Shown here: positions 44,505 through 53,656 of the stretch, in pieces
Layout of the letters: every line of letters begins with the position of its first letter
How positions within the stretch are numbered: the first letter of the stretch is position 1
Notes under the pieces: model-generated
The model's input: the letters and a program-made list of their open reading frames with translations, nothing else
The model's database searches: none
What the model was told of the DNA's origin: nothing
Program-made: the position numbers and the translations under genes
NCBI GenBank assembly: GCA_002083635.1
Contig: MSXP01000006.1
Coordinates: 76,549 to 140,548 of the forward strand
Source: Proteobacteria bacterium ST_bin12
GTDB lineage: Bacteria; Pseudomonadota; Gammaproteobacteria; Burkholderiales; Methylophilaceae
Direction: 5' to 3'
DNA length: 64,000 nucleotides

Positions 44505-45002
44505 TTAACCAGCTTTCTTTTTATGTACTTTCTTTTTGCTTTCTGGCTCTTGCATTAACACGGTGTCCAACACATAAATCATGCCGTTGTCCGCTTTAAT
44601 ATCGTTGCCGCCCACTGTTGGCACGCCATCTACTTTTACGCCTGCAGATACATCTAATGTTAATTCGTGGCCTTCAATCGATTTTACTTTGCCCGCTTGT
44701 ACATCTTCTGTAGTGATTTTGTGCGCTACAACGTGAGCCGTTAATAATTTAGTTAGCGCCGCTTTATCGTTTAACAAAGCGTCCAATTTTTCTTTTGGCA
44801 ATTTAGCAAATGCCGCATCGCTAGGTGCAAATACGGTAAATGGCCCTTCACCTTTTAAAGTGTCGGTTAAGCCAGCCGCTTGTAATGCGGTTAATAATGT
44901 TTTTAACGAGCCATCCGCTGCTGCAGAATCAATAATGTCATCCGCCATCGAAACATTAGAAACGCCTAATGTTAGTAACACAGCAAGTAATACTTTTTTC
45001 AT
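44505..45002 (-). CDS. Secreted fasciclin-domain protein
   Basis: The 165-aa product has a signal peptide (S-N-V-S-M-A-D-D) and one FAS1 domain: D-I-I-D-S-A-A-A-D-G-S-L-K-T-L-L-T-A-L, T-V-F-A-P-S-D-A-A-F-A-K-L-P, H-V-V-A-H-K-I-T, G-N-D-I-K-A-D-N-G-M-I-Y-V-L-D-T-V-L. The Lys-rich tail (S-K-K-K-V-H-K-K-K-A-G) is extra. I chose the ATG at 45002 (AAGGAATAAA ribosome site) so that the signal peptide is N-terminal. FAS1 proteins act in adhesion; no partner is adjacent. Confidence 0.9.
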   Translation of the reverse strand: MKKVLLAVLLTLGVSNVSMADDIIDSAAADGSLKTLLTALQAAGLTDTLKGEGPFTVFAPSDAAFAKLPKEKLDALLNDKAALTKLLTAHVVAHKITTEDVQAGKVKSIEGHELTLDVSAGVKVDGVPTVGGNDIKADNGMIYVLDTVLMQEPESKKKVHKKKAG

Positions 45003-45435
45003 TTTATTCCTTAAAGTTGATAAATACACAGTTGAATATCAGTACGATTAACACCATCTATTCAATGACTAAGCCTAGCTAAAGTAAGTTTCATACGCGT
45101 GAATAAATATCAATTTACGGGTGATTATCCCGAAATTGGTATGAATTAACGGTACTTTTAACTTTAATTAGTCATTAAAGCGGGTGAGTTGCAACTGCTT
45201 AGGGGTTAGTGCGCCTAATCTATATCGGCAGAATCGCACTAGGTCAACGACGACTCATCGGCACAAGATTGTTCGTTCATTAACGACCTTACGCTTACTA
45301 CCTTATTCACTGCACTAACCTTATTGACTTTAGCATAAAAAACCCTGTTAACTGGCTGCATCCGCGTATATTTAATTAAATACTTAACCGATTTTTTTAA
45401 GATAAATCATCGGTTAGCTATTAAAATAACAATCT
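45003..45435. other. 433-bp intergenic region, no gene seen
   Basis: No credible ORF or tRNA. It holds divergent promoters for the fasciclin and MFS genes, a 6-bp inverted pair AGTGCG/CGCACT (45208-45240), and a perfect TAACCGAT/ATCGGTTA repeat (45385-45416) just before the MFS start. The repeat may be an operator or 5' hairpin. Confidence 0.6.
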
Positions 45436-46659
45436 ATGCAACAATTATTCACCCATCAAAATTACGCTTTCACCCGATTACTCACTTTTCGCATTCAAAT
45501 TGTGCTGGCATACCAAATCATGGCGGTTGCCGTGGGTTGGCATATTTATGAAATCACGCATGATACGTTAGCGCTTGGCTTGGTGGGTTTGGCCGAAGTG
45601 ATTCCTTACTTCGCAAGTGCGCTGTTTGCTGGCCATGCGGTCGATCACTACTATTCACGCCGCCTATTTGGGATATTAGCAGCTGTAATGCTGTGCCTAA
45701 ACGCGCTGACCCTAACTCTAGTGACGCAAGGCTATTTAATTGGCGATAGTAGCTATTGGATTTATTGCTCAATTGCGTTTACAGGCTTTGCACGCGCTTT
45801 TATTGCGCCCAGCGTTAACTCACTTTTTGCGATTATTTTACCGCGCGAATCTTACGCCAAGGCCACTGGCATCAGCAGCAGCATCTTTCAAACAGGCTTA
45901 GTTTTGGGCCCCGCAATCGGTGGCTTAATGATTGGTTTTGCAGGCAAAACAACGGCCTATATGCTGGCAACTTTGCTGTGCTTGGGCGCGGCAATTGCCA
46001 TGTGGACAATTAAGGTAGATGAGCCTAAATCAACTGCCGATTTACCTGTATTCGCTAGCATTAAACAAGGGCTAAACTTTGTATTTAGCAATCAAATTAT
46101 GCTGGGCGCATTGTCTTTAGATATGTTTGCGGTGCTGTTTGGCGGCGCAGTTGCCATGTTGCCTGCATTTATCCAAGACGTGTACCACATTGGCCCAGAA
46201 GGCTTAGGCATTTTGCGCGCTGCACCTGCTGTGGGCGCAATTGCCACCGGCTTATGGTTAACGCGCCACCCCATCAGTCGCCACGCAGGGCTTTGGTTAT
46301 TATGGGCTGTAGCAGGCTTTGGGCTTTGCATCATTGGATTTGGCTTGGCCACTAGCTTTTGGGTGGCTTTCGCGCTCTTACTGCTTTCTGGCATTGCAGA
46401 CGGCATTTCAGTAGTCATGCGGCAAACCATTATGCAATTAGTCACCCCAGACGGCATGCGCGGGCGCGTATCAGCCATTAACGGTATCTTTATTGGCTCT
46501 TCCAATGAACTAGGCGCATTTGAATCTGGCTTGGCGGCGCGCATCATGGGCTTAGTGCCATCCGTAATTTTTGGCGGAATGATGACACTTTCAGTCGTTG
46601 CGGCCACTGCAAAATTTGCGCCTAAGTTACGTAAACTGGAATTAAATCAACTGCAATAA
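45436..46659 (+). CDS. MFS transporter (EntS-like)
   Basis: The 407-aa MFS protein of the EntS/DHA3 group has about 12 membrane segments, F-T-R-L-L-T-F-R-I-Q-I-V at the start, the loop G-H-A-V-D-H-Y-Y-S-R-R, and D-G-M-R-G-R-V-S-A-I-N-G-I-F-I-G-S-S-N-E-L-G. The family exports siderophores or drugs; the cargo here is unknown. The gene precedes the cytochrome b/molybdoprotein pair on the same strand, with 75 bp to the next start. Confidence 0.88.
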   Translation: MQQLFTHQNYAFTRLLTFRIQIVLAYQIMAVAVGWHIYEITHDTLALGLVGLAEVIPYFASALFAGHAVDHYYSRRLFGILAAVMLCLNALTLTLVTQGYLIGDSSYWIYCSIAFTGFARAFIAPSVNSLFAIILPRESYAKATGISSSIFQTGLVLGPAIGGLMIGFAGKTTAYMLATLLCLGAAIAMWTIKVDEPKSTADLPVFASIKQGLNFVFSNQIMLGALSLDMFAVLFGGAVAMLPAFIQDVYHIGPEGLGILRAAPAVGAIATGLWLTRHPISRHAGLWLLWAVAGFGLCIIGFGLATSFWVAFALLLLSGIADGISVVMRQTIMQLVTPDGMRGRVSAINGIFIGSSNELGAFESGLAARIMGLVPSVIFGGMMTLSVVAATAKFAPKLRKLELNQLQ

Positions 46660-46734
46660 ATTAGCTTGCTTTGCACATTTAAAATTAGCGTATTATGCTT
46701 AAAAAGTTACATTACTTCCTGTCAGGAGCAAGTT

Positions 46735-47598
46735 ATGTCAAGCGCATCTAATCTGGGCGTCCAATCCAGCCACTCACCTAAGTCGTATTTTATTTACCGC
46801 CACCGTCTGCCCATTCGTATCATGCATTGGACAAATGTGATTTGCTTCACCATTTTATTAATGAGTGGGCTTAACATTTTTAATGCGCACACTTCACTCT
46901 ATTTCGGCAAATCGTCCTACAACGGCAAACCTGCGGTTTTGGAAATTAAAGCCATGCAAACCAGCAGTGGTGAATTAAAAGGTGTAACCAGTGTTTTTGG
47001 CTACCAATTTAATACCACTGGTGTGCTAGGGGCATCTGCAGGCCTAGATGGCAAATTAGTCGCGCGCGCATTTCCCTCATGGTCAACTATTCCAGGCCCA
47101 AAATGGTTATCCATGGCGCGGCATTGGCATTTCTTTTTTGCATGGTTATTTGTCATTAATGGTGTTTGTTACATTGCGTATTCTTTTGCTATCAAACACG
47201 TACAGCGTGATTTAGCTGTCACAAAACAAGACCGCGCGACCATTTGGCAATCGATTAAAGACCATATTCGCTTTAAACATGACACGGGCGAAGACGCCAA
47301 ACGCTACAACGTGTTGCAAAAAATTGCTTATTTAAGCGTGATTTTTATTTTGTTGCCATTGGTGATATTAATGGGCTGGGCCATGTCGCCGTTTTTAAAT
47401 TCTTTGCTACCTGGCTGGATAGATTTATTCGGTGGCCGCCAATCGGCACGCACCATTCATTTTATTGTAGCTTGGTTGTTAGTGGGTTTTGTGTTTATCC
47501 ATGTGTTTCAAGTCATCATCACAGGTTTATGGAACAACTTGCGCTCAATGATTACAGGGCATTTCAAAATTGAGTCATCTCATGCGGAGAACAAATGA
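46735..47598 (+). CDS. Membrane cytochrome b for Mo-oxidoreductase
   Basis: From the ATG at 46735 (CAGGAGC ribosome site) the 287-aa protein shows four main membrane segments and haem-ligand candidate histidines in R-I-M-H-W-T-N, A-R-H-W-H-F-F, R-T-I-H-F-I-V and F-I-H-V-F-Q-V. It belongs to the thiosulfate-reductase/formate-dehydrogenase-type cytochrome b group. It overlaps the molybdopterin gene by 4 nt (ATGA), so it probably passes electrons between that periplasmic enzyme and the quinone pool. Confidence 0.88.
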   Translation: MSSASNLGVQSSHSPKSYFIYRHRLPIRIMHWTNVICFTILLMSGLNIFNAHTSLYFGKSSYNGKPAVLEIKAMQTSSGELKGVTSVFGYQFNTTGVLGASAGLDGKLVARAFPSWSTIPGPKWLSMARHWHFFFAWLFVINGVCYIAYSFAIKHVQRDLAVTKQDRATIWQSIKDHIRFKHDTGEDAKRYNVLQKIAYLSVIFILLPLVILMGWAMSPFLNSLLPGWIDLFGGRQSARTIHFIVAWLLVGFVFIHVFQVIITGLWNNLRSMITGHFKIESSHAENK

Positions 47599-48368
47599 TG
47601 GCGCACTTACCTGATAGAAGAAAATTTTTCGGCCGCTTGCTGGCAGGCGCTGGCGCAATGGCTTTAGCGGGCTGCGATAAGCTCTCGCATTCAGAAACCT
47701 TTACCAAAATATTAAGCGCGGGCGAAAGCCTTAGCTACAATGCGCACCGTTTGCTGAGTACGCGTAAATCCATGGCGCAAGAATTCAGCGAAGCAGATTT
47801 ATCGCCCAGTTTTCGTAGCAATGGCACATCGTCGCCTAACAATCCTGACTATCATGCGCTGGCAAAAAACGGCTTTGCCGATTGGACTCTGGAAGTTGGT
47901 GGCTTGGTCGAAAATCCACTGAAATTTAATCTGGCACAAATTCAGCAAATGCCAAGCCGCACCCAAATTACGCGCCACGATTGTGTTGAGGGCTGGAGTG
48001 CGATTGGCAAATGGAAAGGTACGCCTTTGCAGGAATTTTTAAGCTTGGTAAAACCAAAACCAGAGGCGCGCTTTGTGGTGTTTTACTGCGCCGACCCCAT
48101 GAAAGCAGACGGCACCAATTTTTATTACGAAAGTATCGATATGGATGACGCGTATCACGCACAAACCATATTGGCTTATGAATTAAATGATGAAACTTTG
48201 CCCATTAAAAATGGCGCACCAATCAGGCTGCGTGTTGAGCGCATGCTAGGCTACAAACAAGCCAAATACTTAACACGCATTGAGTTAGTAGAAAGCTTTG
48301 ACCATATTGCAGGCGGCAAAGGTGGCTATTGGGAGGACACTGGCTACGAATGGTACGCAGGCATTTAA
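47595..48368 (+). CDS. Exported molybdopterin oxidoreductase (sulfite-oxidase fold)
   Basis: The 257-aa protein has a twin-arginine signal (D-R8-R9-K-F-F-G-R) plus a possible lipobox (L-A-G-C27), and the sulfite-oxidase Mo domain with cysteine C130 (T-R-H-D-C-V-E-G-W). Late motifs are R-V-E-R-M-L-G-Y-K-Q-A-K-Y. It is shorter than MsrP (about 330 aa), but the genetic pairing with a membrane cytochrome b is MsrPQ-like. Substrate unknown: sulfite, methionine sulfoxide or another S/N-oxide. Confidence 0.88.
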   Translation: MMAHLPDRRKFFGRLLAGAGAMALAGCDKLSHSETFTKILSAGESLSYNAHRLLSTRKSMAQEFSEADLSPSFRSNGTSSPNNPDYHALAKNGFADWTLEVGGLVENPLKFNLAQIQQMPSRTQITRHDCVEGWSAIGKWKGTPLQEFLSLVKPKPEARFVVFYCADPMKADGTNFYYESIDMDDAYHAQTILAYELNDETLPIKNGAPIRLRVERMLGYKQAKYLTRIELVESFDHIAGGKGGYWEDTGYEWYAGI

Positions 48369-48385
48369 CTTACTTACACAGCGCA

Positions 48386-48499
48386 TTATTTTTTTGGCGC
48401 AGGCTTCATTGGAATCACCGAGCTTGATGGCACCACGACTTCTTTGCTTTTTTTGGGTTTTTTTGTCTCTTTGTTACTTTTAATTTGGCCTTTTGCCAT
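48386..48499 (-). CDS. Conserved Lys-rich small protein, 37 aa
   Basis: This small gene has a clear ribosome site (GCGGAGAATCATC) and encodes M-A-K-G-Q-I-K-S-N-K-E-T-K-K-P-K-K-S-K-E and a Pro/Lys tail ending P-A-P-K-K. The M-A-K-G-Q-x-x-S-N-K-E-x-K-K-P-K-K start recalls a widespread but uncharacterised family of tiny basic proteobacterial proteins. It may bind nucleic acid because of its charge. It lies convergent to the molybdopterin gene. Confidence 0.75.
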   Translation of the reverse strand: MAKGQIKSNKETKKPKKSKEVVVPSSSVIPMKPAPKK

Positions 48500-48577
48500 G
48501 ATGATTCTCCGCTGTAATGAATAGTCGCTTCATCATAGGCTTATAGCGCAATATAGGGTGATTATTTTCGTTTAACC

Positions 48578-49603
48578 TCAAGGTTGCGCTTGCTCTCTTA
48601 AGCGCTCCGCCAGTGCTTTTGAGGCTTCTTTACGTTTTTCAGCATAGCGTAATATATTTTCTAGCTGCATGGCTGATGGCAAATCAGGGTCTAATGGAAG
48701 CTTTGATAGCTTTTCAAAACTTTCCTCATATGGCTCACTAATCGAATAATCAATTTTTCCTGCAAGCTCATCAAAACTCACTTTGCCCTGTTTTCCCTCA
48801 TGCATAATTTCTAACCAAGAGCGATTAATGGCTTGATCTTGAAACAAAAAGGCACTGATTTGACTACGCAACAATAGCTCGTCACTCCAGCGGTATTTAG
48901 GTGGTGGGATATTTTTAAACAAGAAAATACTGACTAAAATAGTGGTTAACACTGCGCCCACGCTATATTTTAGCGGCATGATGCGCGCGGTAATTGTCTG
49001 AGAAAAAATGATGCTGGCTAATAAGCCTGTGATAAATCCACCGATGTGCGCTGCATTATCAATACCAGGAATCACAAAACCCAGCACAACAGTGAGCACC
49101 GCAAATGCGCTGCCAGCACCAAATAACCAGCGGAATTCACGGGCATGAATAGCGGCTCTTTCGCGCCATAAAAAAACCAGCACTGCGGCATATATGCCAA
49201 AAATTGCACCCGATGCACCTCCAGAAACGGCTGAATTGCCTTGCATAACCAGCGATAGTAAATTACCGCCCAAACCACTAATTAAGTATATGCCGAGAAA
49301 CCGCGCATGGCCGTACATGCGTTCCGCCAACTGGCCTGCATCCCACAACGCATAGCAATTGAGTGCCAAATGCATGGCGCCAAAATGCAGAAACATGGCA
49401 CTACCCAAACGCCACCATTCACCATCTTGCGTAGCGGGGCCAAAGTTCGCGCCCCAACTGAGCTGAATGCCATTAGGCGAATGCCAAAACCATGCGCCAC
49501 CAAGCAACATAGCGGCAAAAACGAGCACATTGATCACGATTAACAGCTTGGTTAGCGTGACATTGGGCAGTCGTTGCTCTAAAACATCATGAAAAGATTG
49601 CAA
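48578..49603 (-). CDS. Rhomboid intramembrane serine protease
   Basis: The 341-aa rhomboid has the dyad S131 (G-G-A-S-G-A-I-F-G) and H186 (N-A-A-H-I-G-G-F) across its six-helix core. A 120-residue cytoplasmic or periplasmic tail (Y-S-I-S-E-P-Y-E-E-S-F-E-K-L, Arg/Glu-rich end) follows. It cleaves membrane-protein helices; its substrate is unknown. It is a single gene with a 165-bp upstream region. Confidence 0.93.
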   Translation of the reverse strand: MQSFHDVLEQRLPNVTLTKLLIVINVLVFAAMLLGGAWFWHSPNGIQLSWGANFGPATQDGEWWRLGSAMFLHFGAMHLALNCYALWDAGQLAERMYGHARFLGIYLISGLGGNLLSLVMQGNSAVSGGASGAIFGIYAAVLVFLWRERAAIHAREFRWLFGAGSAFAVLTVVLGFVIPGIDNAAHIGGFITGLLASIIFSQTITARIMPLKYSVGAVLTTILVSIFLFKNIPPPKYRWSDELLLRSQISAFLFQDQAINRSWLEIMHEGKQGKVSFDELAGKIDYSISEPYEESFEKLSKLPLDPDLPSAMQLENILRYAEKRKEASKALAERLREQAQP

Positions 49604-49768
49604 TAAAAATCCTGTCAGTTAACGGTTAATTAAAGGCTAATTTTGAGACAACAATTGTGTCTGTTGCCAGCATATAGCAGTTTAATTTAATCTGAATAAC
49701 AAATCCGTTGAATTAACAAAAATTCGCTCTACAATACAAACGAATCTATTTTAAATTGAAAGAAAACC

Positions 49769-50275
49769 ATGTTAGCTATATTTGATACCGCCATTTTGCC
49801 ACTGGTTCATACACTTAAAACCTTAAGTCATATTTTAAAGAAAGGCGAAGAGTACGCCGATGCTAAAAAAATTGAGCATAACGTTTTATTAAATGCGCGA
49901 CTTTTTCCTGATATGTATCCGCTTACTAGACAAATACAAATTGCCACCGACATGAGCAAAGGCGCTGCCGGAAGATTGGCAGGCGTTGAAATACCAGCGT
50001 ATGAAGATAATGAAACCACTTTTGAACAATTACAAGCCCGCATTGCCAAAACCATCGCGTTTATTGAAAGCATTGAACCAGCACAATTAACGGATGCTCA
50101 AACACGCGATATTACAGTTACCGTGCGTAAAATTGAGCTTAAATTTACTGGACAAGATTACCTACTAAAATGGGTGATGCCAAACGTGTATTTTCATGTC
50201 ACCACTACTTACAACATTTTGCGTCACAACGGTGTTGAACTTGGCAAACCCGATTTTTTAAGACTTAACTCTTAG
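49769..50275 (+). CDS. DUF1993 protein
   Basis: The 168-aa protein fits the DUF1993 family (DinB-like four-helix fold): L-P-L-V-H-T-L-K-T-L-S-H-I-L-K-K-G-E, F-P-D-M-Y-P-L-T-R-Q-I-Q-I-A-T-D, T-T-Y-N-I-L-R-H-N-G-V-E-L-G-K-P-D-F. Function unknown. It is followed by a small membrane protein gene after 25 nt on the same strand. Confidence 0.88.
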   Translation: MLAIFDTAILPLVHTLKTLSHILKKGEEYADAKKIEHNVLLNARLFPDMYPLTRQIQIATDMSKGAAGRLAGVEIPAYEDNETTFEQLQARIAKTIAFIESIEPAQLTDAQTRDITVTVRKIELKFTGQDYLLKWVMPNVYFHVTTTYNILRHNGVELGKPDFLRLNS

Positions 50276-50300
50276 GTTAGAAGCACACAAAGGCAAAAGC

Positions 50301-50726
50301 ATGTTAAAACTTAACCTTAAAATTAGCATGATTTTGTTCGCAATAATGGCGGCTATTTTTTACTTTTTGTATGATAAATCTGCTTTAGGCTCATCGCCCA
50401 GCTTAAGCCCAGCACAAGAACAGTTAGCGAAAATGGGCGACAGGTGCTTAGATTTTGGTGAAAGAGCAGTTGCAAGCGATGTGCCGATTATTGAGTTTCA
50501 AATGCTAGTGCGCTTGGCCAAAAAAACCAACGTAATTGAAAGATGCATGGCCGATAACGGTTATAAACAAAACCCTGCATGGCTAAAATACGCGCAGCCT
50601 ATTGCAAATGATAACGCCGCTAAAAACAAAATATCGGTCAGTGAAGCACTTACTAGCTTAAGCAGGGCAGATATGCAGATATTTACGCCAGTTGCCAATC
50701 GCCCCGATTATTGGGTTAAAAAGTAG
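50301..50726 (+). CDS. Unknown membrane-anchored protein
   Basis: The 141-aa protein has one N-terminal membrane helix (I-S-M-I-L-F-A-I-M-A-A-I-F-Y-F-L) and a soluble domain with two cysteines (R-C-L-D-F-G and R-C-M-A-D-N-G-Y). The region C-M-A-D-N-G-Y-K-Q-N-P is noticeable, and the two cysteines could pair in the periplasm. I do not recognise the family. It follows the DUF1993 gene by 25 nt and converges directly (0 nt gap) on the GGDEF gene. Confidence 0.75.
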   Translation: MLKLNLKISMILFAIMAAIFYFLYDKSALGSSPSLSPAQEQLAKMGDRCLDFGERAVASDVPIIEFQMLVRLAKKTNVIERCMADNGYKQNPAWLKYAQPIANDNAAKNKISVSEALTSLSRADMQIFTPVANRPDYWVKK

Positions 50727-51671
50727 CTAAGCTGCATCACTCACTATACGGTTTCTGCCTTTTTGCTTGGCGAGATATAAGCGCCTATCTACCTCATGAA
50801 TAAATGCTAACGCCTCATCTTCAGCTTTCGGATTAATCGTCCCCACGCCTAAACTAATGGTTAATACCTGACTGATTTGTGATTTTGCGTGCAAAATTTG
50901 CTCTTTAAAAATCATTTGATGGCATCGCTCAGCTACTTTATTGGCAGCTGCAGCATCTGTTTCTGGTAGTACAATCACAAATTCCTCACCGCCAAAACGC
51001 GCGCAAAAATCGCGCGAACGGGTTGCCACTTTACCCAAAGCCTGTGCCACGCGCTTCAAGCTTTCATCGCCCTGAATATGCCCATAGTGGTCGTTATATT
51101 GTTTAAAATAGTCAATATCCACCATAATCAATGAAAGCGGCTGATTATTGCGGCGCGCGTTCAACCACTCTACCTCCATCACCGAATCAAACATACGCCG
51201 ATTGGCAACACCCGTTAACCCATCTTTAAACGAGAGCTCTTCTAGTTTTTTTTGCAGTACGATTAATTTTTCTTCAGTTTTTTTGCGCTCACTAATATCA
51301 AACATAAAACCCAGTAGCGCATTAGCAGTGCCATCTGGGTTGCGTACCACATGCACTACATCGCGAATCCATACATAACCGCCGTCCTTGGTCATGGCGC
51401 GATAATCCGCCTCATGGTCTTCGCCCTCTATGGATTTTGCAACGCAATAATCCACCACCCAAGCCCTGTCTTCAGGATGCATTCTACTTGCCCAGTCTTC
51501 CGAACCCACCCAACTCGATTGCGGCCAGCCCAGCAAACTTTCAATTTGTGGCCCAATGTAAGCAAATTTCATGGTCGCCCAATCAAGCTTCCACGGAATC
51601 GCTTTGGTCGATTCAAGCAAGGTTTTATAAACCGCACTATCTAATTCTTCAGGCTGGATTGCACTAGTCAT
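50727..51671 (-). CDS. PAS-GGDEF diguanylate cyclase
   Basis: The 314-aa protein has a PAS domain with PAC tail (about 22-130) and a GGDEF domain (about 145-310). The active motif is G227-G-E-E-F231, preceded by a complete inhibitory I-site R218-x-x-D221. It should make c-di-GMP under product feedback, with the PAS domain sensing a ligand or redox cue. No partner EAL protein is adjacent. It stops 0 nt from the convergent membrane protein gene. Confidence 0.92.
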   Translation of the reverse strand: MTSAIQPEELDSAVYKTLLESTKAIPWKLDWATMKFAYIGPQIESLLGWPQSSWVGSEDWASRMHPEDRAWVVDYCVAKSIEGEDHEADYRAMTKDGGYVWIRDVVHVVRNPDGTANALLGFMFDISERKKTEEKLIVLQKKLEELSFKDGLTGVANRRMFDSVMEVEWLNARRNNQPLSLIMVDIDYFKQYNDHYGHIQGDESLKRVAQALGKVATRSRDFCARFGGEEFVIVLPETDAAAANKVAERCHQMIFKEQILHAKSQISQVLTISLGVGTINPKAEDEALAFIHEVDRRLYLAKQKGRNRIVSDAA

Positions 51672-51985
51672 TTTAATTCCAAGTATAAATTTTACGTTGA
51701 TTTAACTATTGATCATATTAGCTTACACGCCATTATTTTGGCACACAAATGAATACTAAAGCAGCGACTAAGTCATATCGCGTATTTCTTGTTTTTAGTT
51801 TGGCAAAAATTGACCACCCAATATTGAATTGAAGCAGATTTTTGAATCATGACTGCAAAAAATGTAAAGTTAACGTGTGTATTTCACTTAAAAATGGCGT
51901 TTAAAAATAGTAACAGATAACTTTTTACCTTGGTTTAAGTAATAAAAAAGCCTGCATTTGCAGGCTTTTTTATTTCGCTACAATT
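51672..51985. other. 314-bp intergenic region
   Basis: Between the GGDEF gene start and the end of the FecR-domain gene. It contains the fecR-side terminator (51944-51971) and the GGDEF promoter region. The short frames (23-27 codons) have no ribosome site, and I see no gene. Confidence 0.6.
51944..51971 (-). terminator. Terminator after FecR-domain gene
   Basis: Perfect AAAAAAGCCTGC / GCAGGCTTTTTT stem with loop ATTT. It ends the minus-strand FecR-domain transcript 15 nt after the stop. Confidence 0.92.
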
Positions 51986-53521
51986 TTATTGTATTGGCGG
52001 AGCACCCAGCACAACACTACCAGTTACATTGCCGATAGTAGCGGTAGTAAAGCTGTACTGTAAACCGGCTCTTTCTGCATTTGGTCCAAAGAAAACACCT
52101 TGCACAACATTACCACCGCTTAAGTTACCCGTGCATGAAAGCAGACAAGTCAATAAGTTAGGTAAAGCGCCAGAAGTTTCAGTTACTGTGCCAGTCGCAT
52201 TAAACGTACTGTTGCCTGCTGTTAGCGATAAACCTGAGCCAGTAATTGAAAATGTATTATTGTTTACGGCAATATTATTTAAATTGTAGCCAAACGCTAG
52301 CGTATTAAAGTTAACTGTTAAGTTACCAGTCACCGCATTTGAACTACCTGTGGTGGCAGAAATGACGCCTAAGGTGTTAGTAACTGCAGTTGCCCCAGTT
52401 GAGCCTAAAACGTTATAAGTAACAGGCGTTGTTAGGCTGGCTAAATTCAATAAATTGCTAGAATCGGTAAACTGACCAACAATGCCCTGAAAATCGATTA
52501 AGTTGGTTGAAGCATTAAGGCTGTTAGTCGCCACGCCTGAGCTAAGTCCTAAAGTCACGTATTGATCTTTATATACATCGCCAAGAGCGTTGTTAAAGCT
52601 ATAGTTCACTTGCGAGTCATCATCTAAAATCTCTGTAATCCTATTATTAGTGTCAAGCACGACGCTACCGCTAAGCGTGCCATTGTCATGCAAGCCGTTG
52701 CTTTCTTGTGTTAACACAAACAATGCATCATAAATATTATCATCGCCCCCAGCTCCTGGATTGTTGCCGGGGCCGGTGTCAGGATTGTTGCCAGGGTCTG
52801 TTCCGGGATTATTACCAGGCCCAGTCACTGGAATCACAGCTGCTGCATTGGCAATCACGAACGGCGTCCCCGTATCCGTCACTCTATCATTGGCAGCAAA
52901 AGCCAATTTGGTTGTAGATGGTGGCGTTACAGCAGCAACTGCTGCAGTTTTACTGAATTTTGGCGCAGCACCAATGCCTGCAACTCCAATAGTCATACCT
53001 GATAATGCATTTAAGCAACCGCCTTGATTACACACATCTACACTGCCGTGATTAGTCGTCATGAGCAATTGATTGTTGTAAAAGTTAACTGTAAATTCAG
53101 TTCCACGAATACCAATAGTTGCCACAGCGGTTTTTAGTTGATAGCGGTCACGATTTTTATGGCCGATTAAGCCGCTTACTGTACGTAAACCGCCTTTAAC
53201 CAATTCTGTAAAAGCGTACTCACTACCGTCTTCTTTGCCAGAAAACTCATATTTATTAATTTTGTACACCGTATTAGGCTGCAAAGACACTTTACCGCCA
53301 TCAATCAACGATAACTGCAAGCGGCCATTTCCTGTATCAATAGTGTCGCCAGCATTTAAAACCGTGTTTTTCTCAGCTGCTGAAGTAGTTTTATCTGCAT
53401 GCGTAATCGTTGGGTTGCCTGTTTTAAAGGTAACCGTGCCAACAGATTTGGCAAATGTAAGCGGTGAAACCAACATGCAAGCTGCCACAAAGCTTATTTT
53501 TAGCGTTTTTAATATGAACAA
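51986..53521 (-). CDS. Secreted FecR-domain protein with low-complexity linker
   Basis: The 511-aa protein has a signal peptide (L-T-F-A-K-S), a periplasmic FecR domain (about 50-145, with G-D-T-I-D-T-G-N-G and A-V-A-T-I-G-I-R-G-T-E-F), a repeat linker rich in P-G-N-N-P (about 234-262), and a Asn/Gly/Thr-rich C-terminal region. The start is TTG at 53521 with an AGGAG ribosome site. No FecI sigma factor or receptor is adjacent, so it is not a classical iron regulator. The long C-terminal half suggests a surface role. Confidence 0.85.
   Translation of the reverse strand: MFILKTLKISFVAACMLVSPLTFAKSVGTVTFKTGNPTITHADKTTSAAEKNTVLNAGDTIDTGNGRLQLSLIDGGKVSLQPNTVYKINKYEFSGKEDGSEYAFTELVKGGLRTVSGLIGHKNRDRYQLKTAVATIGIRGTEFTVNFYNNQLLMTTNHGSVDVCNQGGCLNALSGMTIGVAGIGAAPKFSKTAAVAAVTPPSTTKLAFAANDRVTDTGTPFVIANAAAVIPVTGPGNNPGTDPGNNPDTGPGNNPGAGGDDNIYDALFVLTQESNGLHDNGTLSGSVVLDTNNRITEILDDDSQVNYSFNNALGDVYKDQYVTLGLSSGVATNSLNASTNLIDFQGIVGQFTDSSNLLNLASLTTPVTYNVLGSTGATAVTNTLGVISATTGSSNAVTGNLTVNFNTLAFGYNLNNIAVNNNTFSITGSGLSLTAGNSTFNATGTVTETSGALPNLLTCLLSCTGNLSGGNVVQGVFFGPNAERAGLQYSFTTATIGNVTGSVVLGAPPIQ
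52739..52826. repeat. Coding repeat encoding P-G-N-N-P units
   Basis: Four near-repeats of 18-24 nt coding for (T/G)-(D/G)-P-G-N-N-P within the FecR-domain gene. This looks like a slippage-prone linker. Confidence 0.7.
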
Positions 53522-53656
53522 TTGAAACTCCTAGATAGTTTTAACTTAAGTTAATGCATTGACTAAACACGCATTTCAATACACGCACTGAAACATTTAG
53601 CCAACATCAGTTATAATTTTGTTTTTACATTATTTGTAACTTCATAAGCTAGAATC

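Noticed and set aside
45003..45435. Possible 6S or other structured RNA gene
   Set aside because: Short inverted pairs exist, but no recognisable secondary-structure hallmark or terminator defines an RNA gene.
46092..46607. 171-aa minus-strand frame over the MFS gene
   Set aside because: Pro/Met-rich composition typical of the antisense of a membrane protein gene.
52739..52826. CRISPR-like or non-coding tandem repeat
   Set aside because: The repeats are in frame and encode a P-G-N-N-P linker of the FecR-domain protein.
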